DNA of 64,000 nt from Pseudomonas sp. S09G 359 (lineage in GTDB: Bacteria > Pseudomonadota > Gammaproteobacteria > Pseudomonadales > Pseudomonadaceae). The stretch lies in the NCBI RefSeq assembly GCF_002843605.1, contig NZ_CP025263.1, positions 2,052,501-2,116,500 of the forward strand, read 5' to 3'. Positions 1-9,120 of this stretch are shown here, piece by piece. The position numbers and the translations under genes were made by a program. Under the pieces are notes generated by a model. It saw nothing but the letters and a program-made list of their open reading frames with translations, was not told where the DNA came from and made no database searches. Position 1 is the first letter of the stretch, and the number at the start of each line of letters is the position of its first letter.

Positions 1-225
1 CTGTGGGCGCGGCCAGGGGTGGGCGATCGTTCCCGGCTGCAGGTGTGTGCCCGGCGGCTGGGGGTCTTGTTGTCGCCGGGGGCATTGTTCACGCCGAGCG
101 GCGAGCCCAGTGAGTGGCTGCGCATCAACGTGGCTTATGCGGCAGACCAACGGGCCTTGGCGTTGTTCCGCGCGATGGGGCCTGCCAGATCGACCTCTAC
201 CATTCTGAAAACGACGGGGGCGTAG
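1..225 (+). CDS. C-terminal end of a MocR/PdxR-type regulator (partial)
   Basis: The window opens inside a reading frame that runs from base 1 to TAG at 223-225. The last 74 residues include VLLSPGALFTPSGEP followed by LRINVAYA. This resembles the end of the aminotransferase-like domain in GntR-family MocR regulators, where a PGxxF segment precedes LR(L/I)NxA. Such proteins have an N-terminal winged helix and a PLP-binding fold-type I domain, and usually control vitamin B6, amino-acid or transport genes. The DNA-binding part and the PLP lysine lie outside the window. A free-standing fold-type I aminotransferase is the main alternative. Confidence 0.65.
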   Translation: MWARPGVGDRSRLQVCARRLGVLLSPGALFTPSGEPSEWLRINVAYAADQRALALFRAMGPARSTSTILKTTGA

Positions 226-340
226 CTTTTTGCCATTATCCCGGCGCCAACGTCTTGTGTTCAGTGCCTTGGGGTTGCCAATCTCGCTTCTGGTCAACCG
301 GGCTTGATGGCATCTGCCATTGCAAGAGGATGCAAGTGCA

Positions 341-2308
341 ATGATTTCAGGCGTGCAACGACGTTTCGCCAACCTGGGTATGGCGAAAAAACTGGGCTTG
401 GGCTTCACCCTGGTGCTGCTGCTGACTGCGTTGGTGGCGGCAATTGGCGTGTGGTCCCTGCAAACCTTTGGGCAGCGCGTCGAAGGCCTCAAGGTCATGT
501 CGTCGCTCAACAGCGGCTTGCTCAAGGTGCGCCTTATCGAACAGGACTACGCGCTGCACGCCGACCCCAAGGCGGTCGACGCCCTGCATGAAAGCGTCGA
601 TGCCCTGGCCGCGCTGGCGCAGACCCTCAAGGCCCAATCGGCCGCCAATGTACCGGTGATGACCGATGTCGAGCAGGCGCTGGCGGCTTATCGCAAGGCC
701 TTCGACGAGTTTGTCGAGCTGACCCAGACCAAGGACCTGGCCTTGGAGATGGCCAGTTGGTCGGTGTCCAGCGTGGCCAATAACCTCGACGTGTTGCAGG
801 CCGGCCTGGCCGACGATGGTGCTTATGGCCTCAAGGAAAGCCAGGGCAAGGAGGGCGCCGAGTTTATCGAGCAGGCAGGGCAGGTCAGCCAGGTTTCGCG
901 CCTGATGCTGCAAGCCATGAACGAAGCCCATGTGCGCCTGGACCAGAGCCGCAAGGTGGATGCCGACGACGCCGAGCAAGGCAAGATCGAGCAGGCGGAC
1001 CAGGCCTTGGCGCAAGTCGAGACACTGAAAACCTCAGTCAAGGATTCCGGCTACCAGACCGTACTGAATGAAGTCTCGGGGCATATCGCCGCGTTCAGCG
1101 AGAAGCTCGGCGAGTACACCGGACTGTTGGCGCAGGAAAAGGTGGTCTACAAGCAGTTGCATGACCGCGCCGAGCAGGTGGTCAGCCGCGTCAACCAAGC
1201 CTATGCAGCCGAAGACCAGTCGATGCAGGCGCAACTGAAGAAAAGCGCACTACTGATTATCGGCTCGTCGGCCCTGGCCCTGTTGGTGGGGCTGATTGCG
1301 GCGTGGGTGATTACCCGCTTGATCGTCGCGCCGCTGCGCAGTGTGATCGCCGTGGCCCAGCAGATTGCCGCCGGCGATTTGAGTGGGCGCATGGAGATTA
1401 GCCGCCGCGACGAGATCGGCCAGCTGATGCAGGCGATGCAACAGATGGGCGATGGCTTGAGCCATATGGTCAGCGGGTTGCAGGCAGGTATCGAGCAATT
1501 GGCCAGTTCGGCGTATACGCTGTCCAGCGTCACCGAGCAGACCAATATCGAGGTCAGCAGCCAGAAGGAAGAAACCGAGCAAGTGGCCACGGCCATGAAC
1601 CAGATGACCGCCACTGTCCATGACGTGGCGCGCAATGCCGAAGAGGCCGCGCAAGCTGCGCAGACCGCGGACGACAAGGTTGAAAGCGGCCAGCAGGTGG
1701 TGCGCCAGAGTTTGCAGCGCATCGAGCTGCTCGCCACCTCAAGCACCACGGCCAGCGCCAGCATCGAAAGCCTGAGCGCCGAAATCCAGCATATCGGCAC
1801 GGTATTGAGTGTGATCAAAAGCGTCGCCGAACAGACCAACCTGCTGGCTCTCAACGCCGCCATCGAGGCGGCGCGTGCGGGCGAGCAGGGCCGTGGGTTC
1901 GCCGTAGTGGCCGATGAAGTGCGGGCACTGGCCAAGCGTACCCAGCAATCTACCGAAGAAATCGAGCGCTTGGTCAGCACCTTGCGCAACGCGGCGCAGG
2001 CGTCGGTGCAGCAGATCCAGCAAAGCGGCGAGCTGGTGAAACTGGCAGTCAGCGATACCCTGGAAACCGAAAGTGCCTTGGGCAGCATCGCGGTGGCGGT
2101 GTCGTTGATCCAGCAGATGAACCAGCAGATTGCCGCCGCTGCCGAGGAGCAAAGCTCGGTGGCCGAAGAGATCAACCGCAGCGTTACCAGTATTCGCGCC
2201 AGCGCGGATCAGTCGGCCTTGAGCATGCAGGGCAATGCCGCGTCGAGTATCCAACTGGCGCGGTTAGGGGCCGAGCTTAAAGGCATGGTGGGGCACTTCC
2301 GCCTGTAA
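341..2308 (+). CDS. Methyl-accepting chemotaxis protein with HBM-type ligand domain
   Basis: Inner-membrane chemoreceptor of about 655 aa that signals to CheA/CheW. TM1 spans about residues 18-40. A helical periplasmic domain follows (about 41-283), long enough for the helical bimodular (HBM) type seen in Pseudomonas McpS-like receptors for organic acids. TM2 is at about 290-312, then HAMP and a long cytoplasmic coiled coil. The hairpin tip shows the conserved [19 protein letters not shown] and [15 protein letters not shown]. The start is placed at ATG 341, 10 bases after AAGAGGA; an in-frame TTG at 320 has no such site. There is no C-terminal CheR-tether pentapeptide (ends GHFRL). The ligand cannot be read from sequence; the HBM assignment rests on size and helical character. 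Confidence 0.88.
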   Translation: MISGVQRRFANLGMAKKLGLGFTLVLLLTALVAAIGVWSLQTFGQRVEGLKVMSSLNSGLLKVRLIEQDYALHADPKAVDALHESVDALAALAQTLKAQSAANVPVMTDVEQALAAYRKAFDEFVELTQTKDLALEMASWSVSSVANNLDVLQAGLADDGAYGLKESQGKEGAEFIEQAGQVSQVSRLMLQAMNEAHVRLDQSRKVDADDAEQGKIEQADQALAQVETLKTSVKDSGYQTVLNEVSGHIAAFSEKLGEYTGLLAQEKVVYKQLHDRAEQVVSRVNQAYAAEDQSMQAQLKKSALLIIGSSALALLVGLIAAWVITRLIVAPLRSVIAVAQQIAAGDLSGRMEISRRDEIGQLMQAMQQMGDGLSHMVSGLQAGIEQLASSAYTLSSVTEQTNIEVSSQKEETEQVATAMNQMTATVHDVARNAEEAAQAAQTADDKVESGQQVVRQSLQRIELLATSSTTASASIESLSAEIQHIGTVLSVIKSVAEQTNLLALNAAIEAARAGEQGRGFAVVADEVRALAKRTQQSTEEIERLVSTLRNAAQASVQQIQQSGELVKLAVSDTLETESALGSIAVAVSLIQQMNQQIAAAAEEQSSVAEEINRSVTSIRASADQSALSMQGNAASSIQLARLGAELKGMVGHFRL

Positions 2309-2341
2309 TCGCCGGGCGGCGATCACAGGGCAGGGAAGGCG

Positions 2342-3154
2342 TCAGGCGTGGTTCGCGAGAAAGGTCAACAGCGCTTCATTGACGAAATCCGGATTCTCGC
2401 GGGCGCTGATATGGCCCGCCTCCGGGATCAGGATCAGGCTGCAACCGATCAGGTCGGCCATTTCCTCGGATTCGGCCGGCGGGCGTGGTTTGTCCTGCTC
2501 GCCGCACATCACCAGGGTGGTGTCGGCGTCCAGGCGCGGCAATTGCTGCAGCACATCCTCACGACTGAAAATCAACCGGCCCAGGGGCACGATACTGCTC
2601 AACAGGCGGTCGCGGGAAAAGTCCTGCAGCGATTGGCGAAAGCCCAGGTAGAGCGCGGACTCGCGGTCGATGCCCGGGCGGAAGAAGATCGGTGCGATTA
2701 CATCCAGCAACGGCTCAGGGATGGCGCCAGCGTCTTCGATCATCTTGAACAACGAGAAATAATACTGGCGCGTCGCCTCGGGCTCGGCGCCCAGGTAGGT
2801 GTCCATCAGCACCAGGCTGTTGATTCGCTCGGGTGCCAGCAACGCCAGGCGCGCGCCCCACATGCCGCCTACCGACAAGCCCACCAGGTTGATCTGCGCG
2901 ATGTCCAGGTGGTCCAGCAGGGCCAGGGTCTGGCGTGCGAGGTCGTCGAGGGCGCTGGTGCGCGCGGGCAGCGGGCCCGATTCACCATGGCCCCACAGCT
3001 CAGGCACGATCACGCGGTATTGTTGCGACAGGGCTTCGATCTGGGGCGCCCACATTTCCTCGCCCCACAAGTAACTCGAGCCCAGCAGGACGACGGGGCC
3101 ACTGCCCTGGTCGACGTAGTGCAGCGGTTGTCCATCAATGACGGCGACAGGCAT
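2342..3154 (-). CDS. Alpha/beta hydrolase
   Basis: Cytoplasmic 270-aa alpha/beta-hydrolase-fold enzyme. The nucleophile elbow is VGLSVGG (GxSxGG, Ser near residue 97). An oxyanion-type segment LLGSSYLWG follows strand 3. The acid is probably the Asp in MCGEQDKPRPP, and the catalytic His is in EAGHISARENP near the C terminus. This layout matches 3-oxoadipate enol-lactonase, haloperoxidase and BioH-like hydrolases, but no aromatic-degradation genes are adjacent, so the substrate is unknown. ATG at 3154 has AGAGG upstream. It converges with the chemoreceptor gene, 33 bp away. Confidence 0.85.
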   Translation of the reverse strand: MPVAVIDGQPLHYVDQGSGPVVLLGSSYLWGEEMWAPQIEALSQQYRVIVPELWGHGESGPLPARTSALDDLARQTLALLDHLDIAQINLVGLSVGGMWGARLALLAPERINSLVLMDTYLGAEPEATRQYYFSLFKMIEDAGAIPEPLLDVIAPIFFRPGIDRESALYLGFRQSLQDFSRDRLLSSIVPLGRLIFSREDVLQQLPRLDADTTLVMCGEQDKPRPPAESEEMADLIGCSLILIPEAGHISARENPDFVNEALLTFLANHA

Positions 3155-3272
3155 AGCAGGCCTCTGACTTCACGGAGTGAGGGACACTTTTTTACGCTAG
3201 TCGTGGGGCGGGGGATAGGTGCAAAGTGATGGCACCTGGCGAACAGGGTTCGCCAGGCAAGAGAGAGGCTGA

Positions 3273-4043
3273 TCAGTCGTAGATGACTTTCTTTTTCCAC
3301 TCGGCGTCGGCATCGACCGCTTTCAAGCCTTCGGTCAGTTCGTTGGCCTCGGTTTCGGTCTGCTTGCTGTTGGCCAGCACGGTGGAGTTGGCGCGGGCCA
3401 GTTGACCCTCGAGCAACTGCAGTTGGGCGCTGTAGAGCACCGGCTCCGGCTGTTTGCGCAGGTACTGCACACCCCGTTCGAAGGCTAGGCGCGCCTGGCC
3501 CGGTTGGCCTTGTTGCAGGGCATGCTGGCCGAGGTTGTTGAAGAACTCGATGTGCAGCAGCACCAGGATATGGCGGATTTCCTTGATCCAGTGCTTGGCC
3601 TCGTTGGCCGGCAGGAAACCGTCCTGGGCGGCACGGGTGACCTGGCCGTGCAGGGCTTCGAGCAGGAAGCGCACGTCCTTGGCCTTGGCTTCGGTCTGGA
3701 TCGGGGCAGGCGGGTTGCTCACCGGGATCGACTCGCCCTGGGCCACCAGCGCGTTCAGCTCGGTGATGCGGGCTTTAAGCGGTGCACTGGTCTTGTTGAG
3801 GTTCAACAGGCGCTGGTTGACGTTGAGTTCCAGGCGGGTCAGCAACAGTTTGAGCGCCGGGGTCATCAATTGGCCGGGGAAGGTTTCGGTGATTTCACCG
3901 CAACGGCGCAGGCGATCATTGAGCTCGATCTCGGTGCGCTTCTTTTCCAGCTTGTTGTTTTCCACCACGTGGTTCATGTAGCCAATGGCGATCAGTATTA
4001 CGATCCCGGCTATTACCAGCAGGGTGATCATGAGTGGTGTCAC
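3273..4043 (-). CDS. Membrane-anchored coiled-coil protein of unknown function
   Basis: 256-aa protein with one N-terminal membrane helix (about residues 5-24, MITLLVIAGIVILIAIGYM), then a long charged, mostly helical region that should face the cytoplasm. Leucine-rich heptad-like stretches suggest helical bundles or tetratricopeptide-like packing, for example ALQQGQPGQARLAFERGVQYL near residue 180. Similar single-gene proteins are common in Pseudomonas, but I do not recognise a named family. The start is GTG at 4043 with GAGG 8 bases upstream; ATG at 4031 is an alternative. The C terminus is EWKKKVIYD. Confidence 0.7.
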   Translation of the reverse strand: MTPLMITLLVIAGIVILIAIGYMNHVVENNKLEKKRTEIELNDRLRRCGEITETFPGQLMTPALKLLLTRLELNVNQRLLNLNKTSAPLKARITELNALVAQGESIPVSNPPAPIQTEAKAKDVRFLLEALHGQVTRAAQDGFLPANEAKHWIKEIRHILVLLHIEFFNNLGQHALQQGQPGQARLAFERGVQYLRKQPEPVLYSAQLQLLEGQLARANSTVLANSKQTETEANELTEGLKAVDADAEWKKKVIYD

Positions 4044-4401
4044 CGGTGTGACCTCTTTATAGGGTTTACAGTGGAGTGTAGTGACTGGGCCATCTGGCGG
4101 ATAGGACTGATCGACCAGTTGCTCAGGTAGTTTCTTCTATATAAGTAGGCGATCCCTGCATAGATGCACATTGCCATCATTTGCTGGGGCGAACTATAGC
4201 GTCTTGTCGCGCGCCAGAATATAGGCGCCAAAGCCCGGACAGGTAGAATCCGCCCGCAGGCCCGCAAAGCAGGTCGAAGTCATTGATTTTAATATATTTA
4301 TCCTTGGGGGTTGACGACCTTTCAATCCATCCATAGAATGCGCGCCACTTAACGCGTAAAGCACACAGCGAAACGCGGCGAGTAGTGAATGTTGTACGTG
4401 T
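4044..4401. other. Gene-free stretch upstream of the tRNA operon
   Basis: About 360 bp with no convincing coding region. Open frames here run across the promoter or into tRNA-Glu and show no family motif. The only readable signal is the strong sigma70-type promoter at 4311-4339. The left part, 4060-4200, would hold the promoter of the membrane-anchored protein, but I see no clear boxes there. Confidence 0.5.
4311..4339 (+). promoter_or_regulatory. Sigma70 promoter of the tRNA-Glu/Gly operon
   Basis: TTGACG (4311-4316) and TAGAAT (4334-4339) are separated by exactly 17 bp. A GC-rich discriminator (GCGCGCC) follows, the hallmark of stringently controlled stable-RNA promoters. The first tRNA starts about 55 bp beyond the expected start site. 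Confidence 0.8.
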
Positions 4402-4477
4402 GTCCCCTTCGTCTAGTGGCCTAGGACACCGCCCTTTCACGGCGGTAACAGGGGTTCGAGTCCCCTAGGGGACGCCA
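4402..4477 (+). tRNA. tRNA-Glu (anticodon TTC), copy 1
   Basis: 76-nt cloverleaf. The acceptor stem GTCCCCT pairs with AGGGGAC, followed by discriminator G and encoded CCA. The anticodon loop CCTTTCACG carries TTC, and the T-loop is GGTTCGAGTCC. Copies 2 and 3 are identical. Confidence 0.97.
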
Positions 4478-4481
4478 ATAT

Positions 4482-4557
<76 letters not shown>

Positions 4558-4661
4558 AGTTTAAGCAGTGTGGCCCTCGGGCGGCACTGAGTGAAACCAG
4601 GGCATGATCTTCGGATTTAACCTCTGGACACTGAAATACACACCATGTGTTTCAGTTGTGT

Positions 4662-4737
4662 GTCCCCTTCGTCTAGTGGCCTAGGACACCGCCCTTTCAC
4701 GGCGGTAACAGGGGTTCGAGTCCCCTAGGGGACGCCA
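4662..4737 (+). tRNA. tRNA-Glu (anticodon TTC), copy 2
   Basis: Identical to the copy at 4402-4477. It is preceded by a spacer of about 100 bp that is nearly repeated before copy 3, showing that the whole Glu-Gly-spacer unit (about 260 bp) was duplicated in tandem. Confidence 0.97.
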
Positions 4738-4740
4738 TTT

Positions 4741-4816
<76 letters not shown>

Positions 4817-4920
4817 AATTTAAGCGGTGTTGCCCTCGTGCGACACTGAGTGAAACCAGGGCATGATCTTCGGATCTAACCTCTGGACACTGAAGCACAC
4901 ACCATGTGTTTCAGTTGTGT

Positions 4921-4996
4921 GTCCCCTTCGTCTAGTGGCCTAGGACACCGCCCTTTCACGGCGGTAACAGGGGTTCGAGTCCCCTAGGGGACGCCA
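4921..4996 (+). tRNA. tRNA-Glu (anticodon TTC), copy 3
   Basis: Identical to copies 1 and 2. Spacing from copy 2 is 259 bp, against 260 bp between copies 1 and 2. Confidence 0.97.
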
Positions 4997-4999
4997 TTT

Positions 5000-5075
<76 letters not shown>

Positions 5076-5084
5076 TATTTAACG

Positions 5085-5117
5085 AAAACGCCGATCAGCA
5101 ATGATCGGCGTTTTTGT
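5085..5117 (+). terminator. Rho-independent terminator of the tRNA operon
   Basis: AAAACGCCGATCA pairs with TGATCGGCGTTTT around a GCAA loop, and the transcript ends in TTTTTG. Confidence 0.9.
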
Positions 5118-5276
5118 TTGTGCGGCTTTTTTATCCTGCGAAACCACCGCGCTTGTAGGACTTTTTGTGAAGGTTGCAGGAAAAGGCTGTAAGTATTGTC
5201 AGCTTAGTGCTTACCCGTCCGACTCTCTCTACTCTGGCCAGCCCATTCTCCTTGCTCACTTCAGAGAACTGTCCAG

Positions 5277-6488
5277 ATGCTTCAACTCGATTTCTATTCA
5301 ACCCTGGTTGCCGCCTCATTGGTGTTGCTGCTGGGCCGCTGGCTGGTGGCCCGAATCGGCTTTTTACGCGCGTACAGTATTCCGGAGCCGGTCGCCGGTG
5401 GTTTATTGGTGGCCGCGTTGCTTTTGGCCTTGCGCATGCTGGCTGAGGTGGAAATTCGTTTCGACACTTCACTGCAAGCTCCATTGATGCTGGCATTTTT
5501 TGCCACCATTGGGCTGAATGCGGATTTTGCCAGCCTGAAGAAAGGCGGTCGGGTACTGGCGATCTTCCTGCTGGTCGTGACAGCCCTGTTGGTGGTGCAA
5601 AATGCCATGGGCATCGCCTTGGCCACGGCATTGGGGCTCGACCCGTTGATGGGCTTGTTGGCCGGCTCCGTCACCTTGTCGGGTGGGCATGGCACCGGCG
5701 CTGCCTGGGGGGCGGTGTTCAGTGAAAAATATGGCGTGGCTTCCGCTTCCGAGCTGGCTATCGCATCGGCGACGTTCGGCTTGGTGCTGGGTGGTTTGAT
5801 TGGCGGCCCCGTTGCGCGGTTGCTGATCAGGCGTGTCCAGGCCCCAGGCGTTGAGCAGGCGCAACCGTGCCTGCCCAAAGGCTTCGAACGGCCTGACCAG
5901 GTGCGCATGATCACCGCGTTTTCGTTTATCGAGACGCTGGCGCTTCTTGCGATCAGCCTGCAGGTCGGCACTTTCCTGAGTGGTTTTATTCAAGGTACGG
6001 CGTTCGAACTGCCGACGTTTGTATGTGTGCTGTTCGTGGGGGTGGTGCTGCGCAATAGCTTGTCGGCACTGGGCTTGCAGCAGGTGCTGGAGCGCGAAGT
6101 GTCGCTGCTGGGCAATGTCAGCCTGTCGTTGTTCCTGGCGATTGCGCTGATGTCGCTCAAGCTCTGGGATCTGAAGGCGCTGGCCTTACCAATTGTCATC
6201 CTGCTGGTTGCGCAGGCGTTATTGATGGCCTTGTTTGCGATTTTCGTGACCTTTCGGGTGATGGGCAGCCACTACGATGCGGCGGTGCTGGCGGCGGGGC
6301 ACTGTGGTTTCGGGCTGGGGGCTACACCCACGGCCATCGCCAATATGCAGGCGGTGACTCAACGCTTCGGCCCCTCGCAGATAGCCTTCCTGGTGGTGCC
6401 GATGGTGGGCGCGTTTTTCATTGATATCACCAATGCGGTGGTGATCAAGTTGTACCTGGCGCTGCCATTCCTGGGGGTTGCGGGTTGA
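5277..6488 (+). CDS. gltS: Sodium/glutamate symporter GltS
   Basis: 403-aa inner-membrane carrier, the usual length of GltS, which imports glutamate with Na+. The protein has two inverted halves of about five helices. Visible family features are a start LDFYSTLVAASLVLLLGRW, the glycine-rich re-entrant segment SVTLSGGHGTGAAWG near residues 137-151, and its counterpart AAGHCGFGLGATPTAIANMQAVT near residue 340. The ATG at 5277 gives the canonical N terminus. It stands alone, 200 bp after the tRNA operon terminator and followed by its own terminator. Assignment is by overall family resemblance. Confidence 0.93.
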   Translation: MLQLDFYSTLVAASLVLLLGRWLVARIGFLRAYSIPEPVAGGLLVAALLLALRMLAEVEIRFDTSLQAPLMLAFFATIGLNADFASLKKGGRVLAIFLLVVTALLVVQNAMGIALATALGLDPLMGLLAGSVTLSGGHGTGAAWGAVFSEKYGVASASELAIASATFGLVLGGLIGGPVARLLIRRVQAPGVEQAQPCLPKGFERPDQVRMITAFSFIETLALLAISLQVGTFLSGFIQGTAFELPTFVCVLFVGVVLRNSLSALGLQQVLEREVSLLGNVSLSLFLAIALMSLKLWDLKALALPIVILLVAQALLMALFAIFVTFRVMGSHYDAAVLAAGHCGFGLGATPTAIANMQAVTQRFGPSQIAFLVVPMVGAFFIDITNAVVIKLYLALPFLGVAG

Positions 6489-6514
6489 GCCCGCCGTTGC
6501 GGCGGGCTCCTTTA
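6488..6514 (+). terminator. Terminator after gltS
   Basis: AGCCCGCC and GGCGGGCT form an 8-bp stem around GTTGC, overlapping the last base of the stop codon and followed by CCTTTAT. The short T tract makes it moderate; it may serve both converging genes. Confidence 0.65.
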
Positions 6515-6527
6515 TCCGGGCGTTGGC

Positions 6528-8267
6528 TCAGAGCTTCGGCAATTGCCCGATACGGCCCATCATTTCCGTGACGATCTGCAGGTCCAGCAAGAACTGATCA
6601 ACCGTCTTGAACTCATTGTCGGTGTGCCCGGTGTATTTCACTTCCGGGCGCGCCAGGCCGAATTGCACGCCGTTGGGCAGTTCATGCACCGACGTCGCGC
6701 CGGCCGAGGTGCCGAACTTGTGCTCCATGCCCAGGTTTTCGGTGGCCACGGCCAGCAGTGCCTTCACCCATTCACCTTCCGGGTTGCGGTACATCGGCTC
6801 GGCGACCGAGTAGGTGAAGTCCACCTTGACCTTGGTCTGCTTGTCCCAGGCGCTCAGCTTGTCGGCAATTTCCGCTTTGAGTTTTTCCGGCGACTTGCCC
6901 TTCGGCACACGCAGGTTCACTGCCAGCTTGAAGGCTTTGTCATCCAGGCCAACGAAAGTCAGCGAGGTGGTCAGCGGGCCCATGAAGTCATCGGCAAAAC
7001 CGACGCCCAGCTTGCCGCCCAGATAATCCAGGCCCCAGTTGTCGGCGGCATACCGCGCGGCATCGGTGATGTGGTTGTGCTTGAGGGCAATCTTGCCGTC
7101 GACGCCGTGGATCAGCTCCAGCATGCGCGCCACCGGGTTGATCCCGGATTCCGGTTCGGAGGAGTGCGCCGACACCCCGGTCACTGTCAACTTGACCTCT
7201 TTGCCGACCACCTTGGCAGCTACCTCGAAATCGCCGCCATTCGCCTTGGCATACTCCGCGCCGGCTTTTTGCAGGCTGGCGGCCAGCTCTGCAGGCTTGT
7301 CGCTGACAAACGTGGCAACCGAGGCCGACGGAATCTGGTTGGTGGCCATGCCGCCGGTCATCGCGATGATTTCCGCGCCTTTGCCTTCACCCTTGCGCCG
7401 CGGGAAGGTGGCCATGACCGTGCCATAGCCTTTCTCGGCAATTACCACCGGGTAGCCGCCATCCAGCGCCAGGTTGTACTGCGGCGTCGGGTTATGTTCG
7501 AAGTAATAAGGGATCGCATCACCGGAGGTTTCTTCGGTGGTGTCCACCAGCAACTTGAAGTTGCGCGCCAGCGGCAGTTTTTCTTCCTTGATGACCTTCA
7601 TGGCGTACATCGCCACCACGATGCCATTCTTGTCATCCTCGGTGCCACGCCCGTACATGCGGTCGCCGATCAGCGTGACCTTGAACGGATCGAGCTTGGT
7701 ACCGTCCTTCAACACCCAGTTTTCCGGCGTCACCGGCACCACGTCGGCGTGGGCGTGAATGCCGACGACTTCATCGCCGCTGCCTTCCAGGGAAATTTCA
7801 TACACGCGGTTGTCGACATTGCGGAAGTTCAGGTTGAAGTCTTTCGCCAGGGCCTGGATCTTGCCGGCGATCTTGATGAATTCCGGGTTTTTGTACTGCG
7901 GCAAGCCATCCACGTTGAAGGTCGGGATCTCCACCAGTTCGCGCAGGGTTTCGAGGGCGGCCTTGCCGTATTTCACCCGGGTGTAAATGCCCAGCAGGCG
8001 ATGGATTTCATTCTGCTGGTCGGCGCTCAGGGTTTTGTTGTCGAGGAAGGCGCTGATCGCCGGGCCCACATCGGTGGTTTTACCAAGGTCACCTTTGGCC
8101 AGTGTGCCGAGGAAACCGCGGAAATCAGTGACGGACGTTTCGCTGAAACTTTTGATGATCGCCGTGCTTTGGTCGGCGCTGATGTTGGCCAGGGCAGGGC
8201 TGGTGATGGCCGAAAGGCTGGCCGCGAGCAGGGTGGCAGCCGCCAATTGCTTGAGTGGAAAGTGCAT
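6528..8267 (-). CDS. Periplasmic M20-family metallodipeptidase
   Basis: 579-aa zinc peptidase exported to the periplasm. From ATG 8267 the first 27 residues form a signal peptide ending SPALA. A helical N-terminal region precedes the M20 core. Metal and catalytic motifs are HAHADVVPV (His ligand, Asp), GRGTEDDKNG (bridging Asp), DTTEETSG (general-base Glu and ligand Glu) and, at the C terminus, YTGHTDNEF (His ligand). The order and size match PepV/Sapep-type dipeptidases, which cleave dipeptides. ATG 8279 is also possible, but AAGGA abuts it directly while 8267 has normal spacing. Monocistronic, convergent with gltS. Confidence 0.9.
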   Translation of the reverse strand: MHFPLKQLAAATLLAASLSAITSPALANISADQSTAIIKSFSETSVTDFRGFLGTLAKGDLGKTTDVGPAISAFLDNKTLSADQQNEIHRLLGIYTRVKYGKAALETLRELVEIPTFNVDGLPQYKNPEFIKIAGKIQALAKDFNLNFRNVDNRVYEISLEGSGDEVVGIHAHADVVPVTPENWVLKDGTKLDPFKVTLIGDRMYGRGTEDDKNGIVVAMYAMKVIKEEKLPLARNFKLLVDTTEETSGDAIPYYFEHNPTPQYNLALDGGYPVVIAEKGYGTVMATFPRRKGEGKGAEIIAMTGGMATNQIPSASVATFVSDKPAELAASLQKAGAEYAKANGGDFEVAAKVVGKEVKLTVTGVSAHSSEPESGINPVARMLELIHGVDGKIALKHNHITDAARYAADNWGLDYLGGKLGVGFADDFMGPLTTSLTFVGLDDKAFKLAVNLRVPKGKSPEKLKAEIADKLSAWDKQTKVKVDFTYSVAEPMYRNPEGEWVKALLAVATENLGMEHKFGTSAGATSVHELPNGVQFGLARPEVKYTGHTDNEFKTVDQFLLDLQIVTEMMGRIGQLPKL

Positions 8268-8385
8268 TGCTGAAGGCATTCCTTTGCAAAGAGAACGTAG
8301 GGGGATTTCTGATCAAGATGTCAGAAATATTTCCACACACTACCACTGCAAAGGTGTGCCAGGGGAGACCACGACGAGGCTTATC

Positions 8386-8417
8386 TAAAAACTCAATAGC
8401 ACCCTCAGTCGAGGGTG
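8386..8417 (-). terminator. Terminator of the AlaX-type gene
   Basis: On the minus strand CACCCTC-GACT-GAGGGTG spans the stop codon at 8405 and is followed by CTATTGAGTTTTTAG. The stem overlaps the coding end; the T tract begins 8 bases later. Confidence 0.55.
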
Positions 8418-9031
8418 TAGCGTACCGACAGTGCGCCTTTTTTCTCCGAAAGGGTCAGGATCGTCACCTGGCCCAATTCGCTCAGCGCTTGCACATGGGT
8501 GCCGCCACAGGCATAGGCTGGTAGCTCGCCAAAGCCCACTTCGCGGGTGCCGTCTTTCAGGCTCATATGGCGGGGGTAGTCAGCGCTGATCCATTGGTTG
8601 ATTTGTTGTTGAATCGCCTCGGCCTCCATGGCTTGCGCGCCTTCGCCACGGACAAACGTGACCTTGCCTTCGCCTGGCCAGTGATGCGCCTTGATCGGCA
8701 GCCAGCCCAGGGTTTCGCCGACATTGCCGATCAGGTGGCCGGCGGAATGCAGGCGGGTGTGCAGGGCGCGGCGCGGTGCATCGACGCGCGCGGTGATCGG
8801 CCCTGGCGCGACCGGCTGGTTGACGTAGTGCACCACGCAATCGGCCTCTTGGGTGACTCGCAGTACCTGGCTGTCGCCGAGCCAGCCGGTGTCGAATGGC
8901 TGCCCGCCGCCCTGGGGGTGAAAGATCGTCGACTGCAGGATGACCGCGTAATGGTCGTCGTGCGGCGTGCAGCTCAGCACTTCAAGCTCGGCGGTCAGGT
9001 GGTCGTGGGTGAAAAACAGGCGCTCGGTCAT
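8405..9031 (-). CDS. AlaX-type alanyl-tRNA editing protein
   Basis: 208-aa free-standing editing domain related to the second additional domain of alanyl- and threonyl-tRNA synthetases. It would hydrolyse mischarged Ser- or Gly-tRNA-Ala in trans. The zinc site is complete: HSAGH (HxxxH, near residue 95) and CGGTH (CxxxH, near residue 178). The N-terminal part has the typical HPQGGGQPFDTG segment. The protein is slightly shorter than AlaX-M and lacks the C-terminal glycine-rich domain. Start ATG 9031; divergent from the LysR gene. Confidence 0.9.
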   Translation of the reverse strand: MTERLFFTHDHLTAELEVLSCTPHDDHYAVILQSTIFHPQGGGQPFDTGWLGDSQVLRVTQEADCVVHYVNQPVAPGPITARVDAPRRALHTRLHSAGHLIGNVGETLGWLPIKAHHWPGEGKVTFVRGEGAQAMEAEAIQQQINQWISADYPRHMSLKDGTREVGFGELPAYACGGTHVQALSELGQVTILTLSEKKGALSVRYTLD

Positions 9032-9120
9032 TCTCTACATCCGCATCAGGGTTCTGTGGGCAGTATAAATAGTGCGTGGATGAGTGATAATCCGCTCAAC
9101 TATCAATGGACCTGTGCGCT

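Noticed and set aside
4177..4440. An 87-codon minus-strand frame before the tRNA operon
   Set aside because: It begins inside tRNA-Glu copy 1 and crosses the tRNA promoter; no coding features.
6543..8273. A 576-codon open frame on the plus strand
   Set aside because: Antisense to the M20 dipeptidase, which carries complete metal motifs. Same cause as above.
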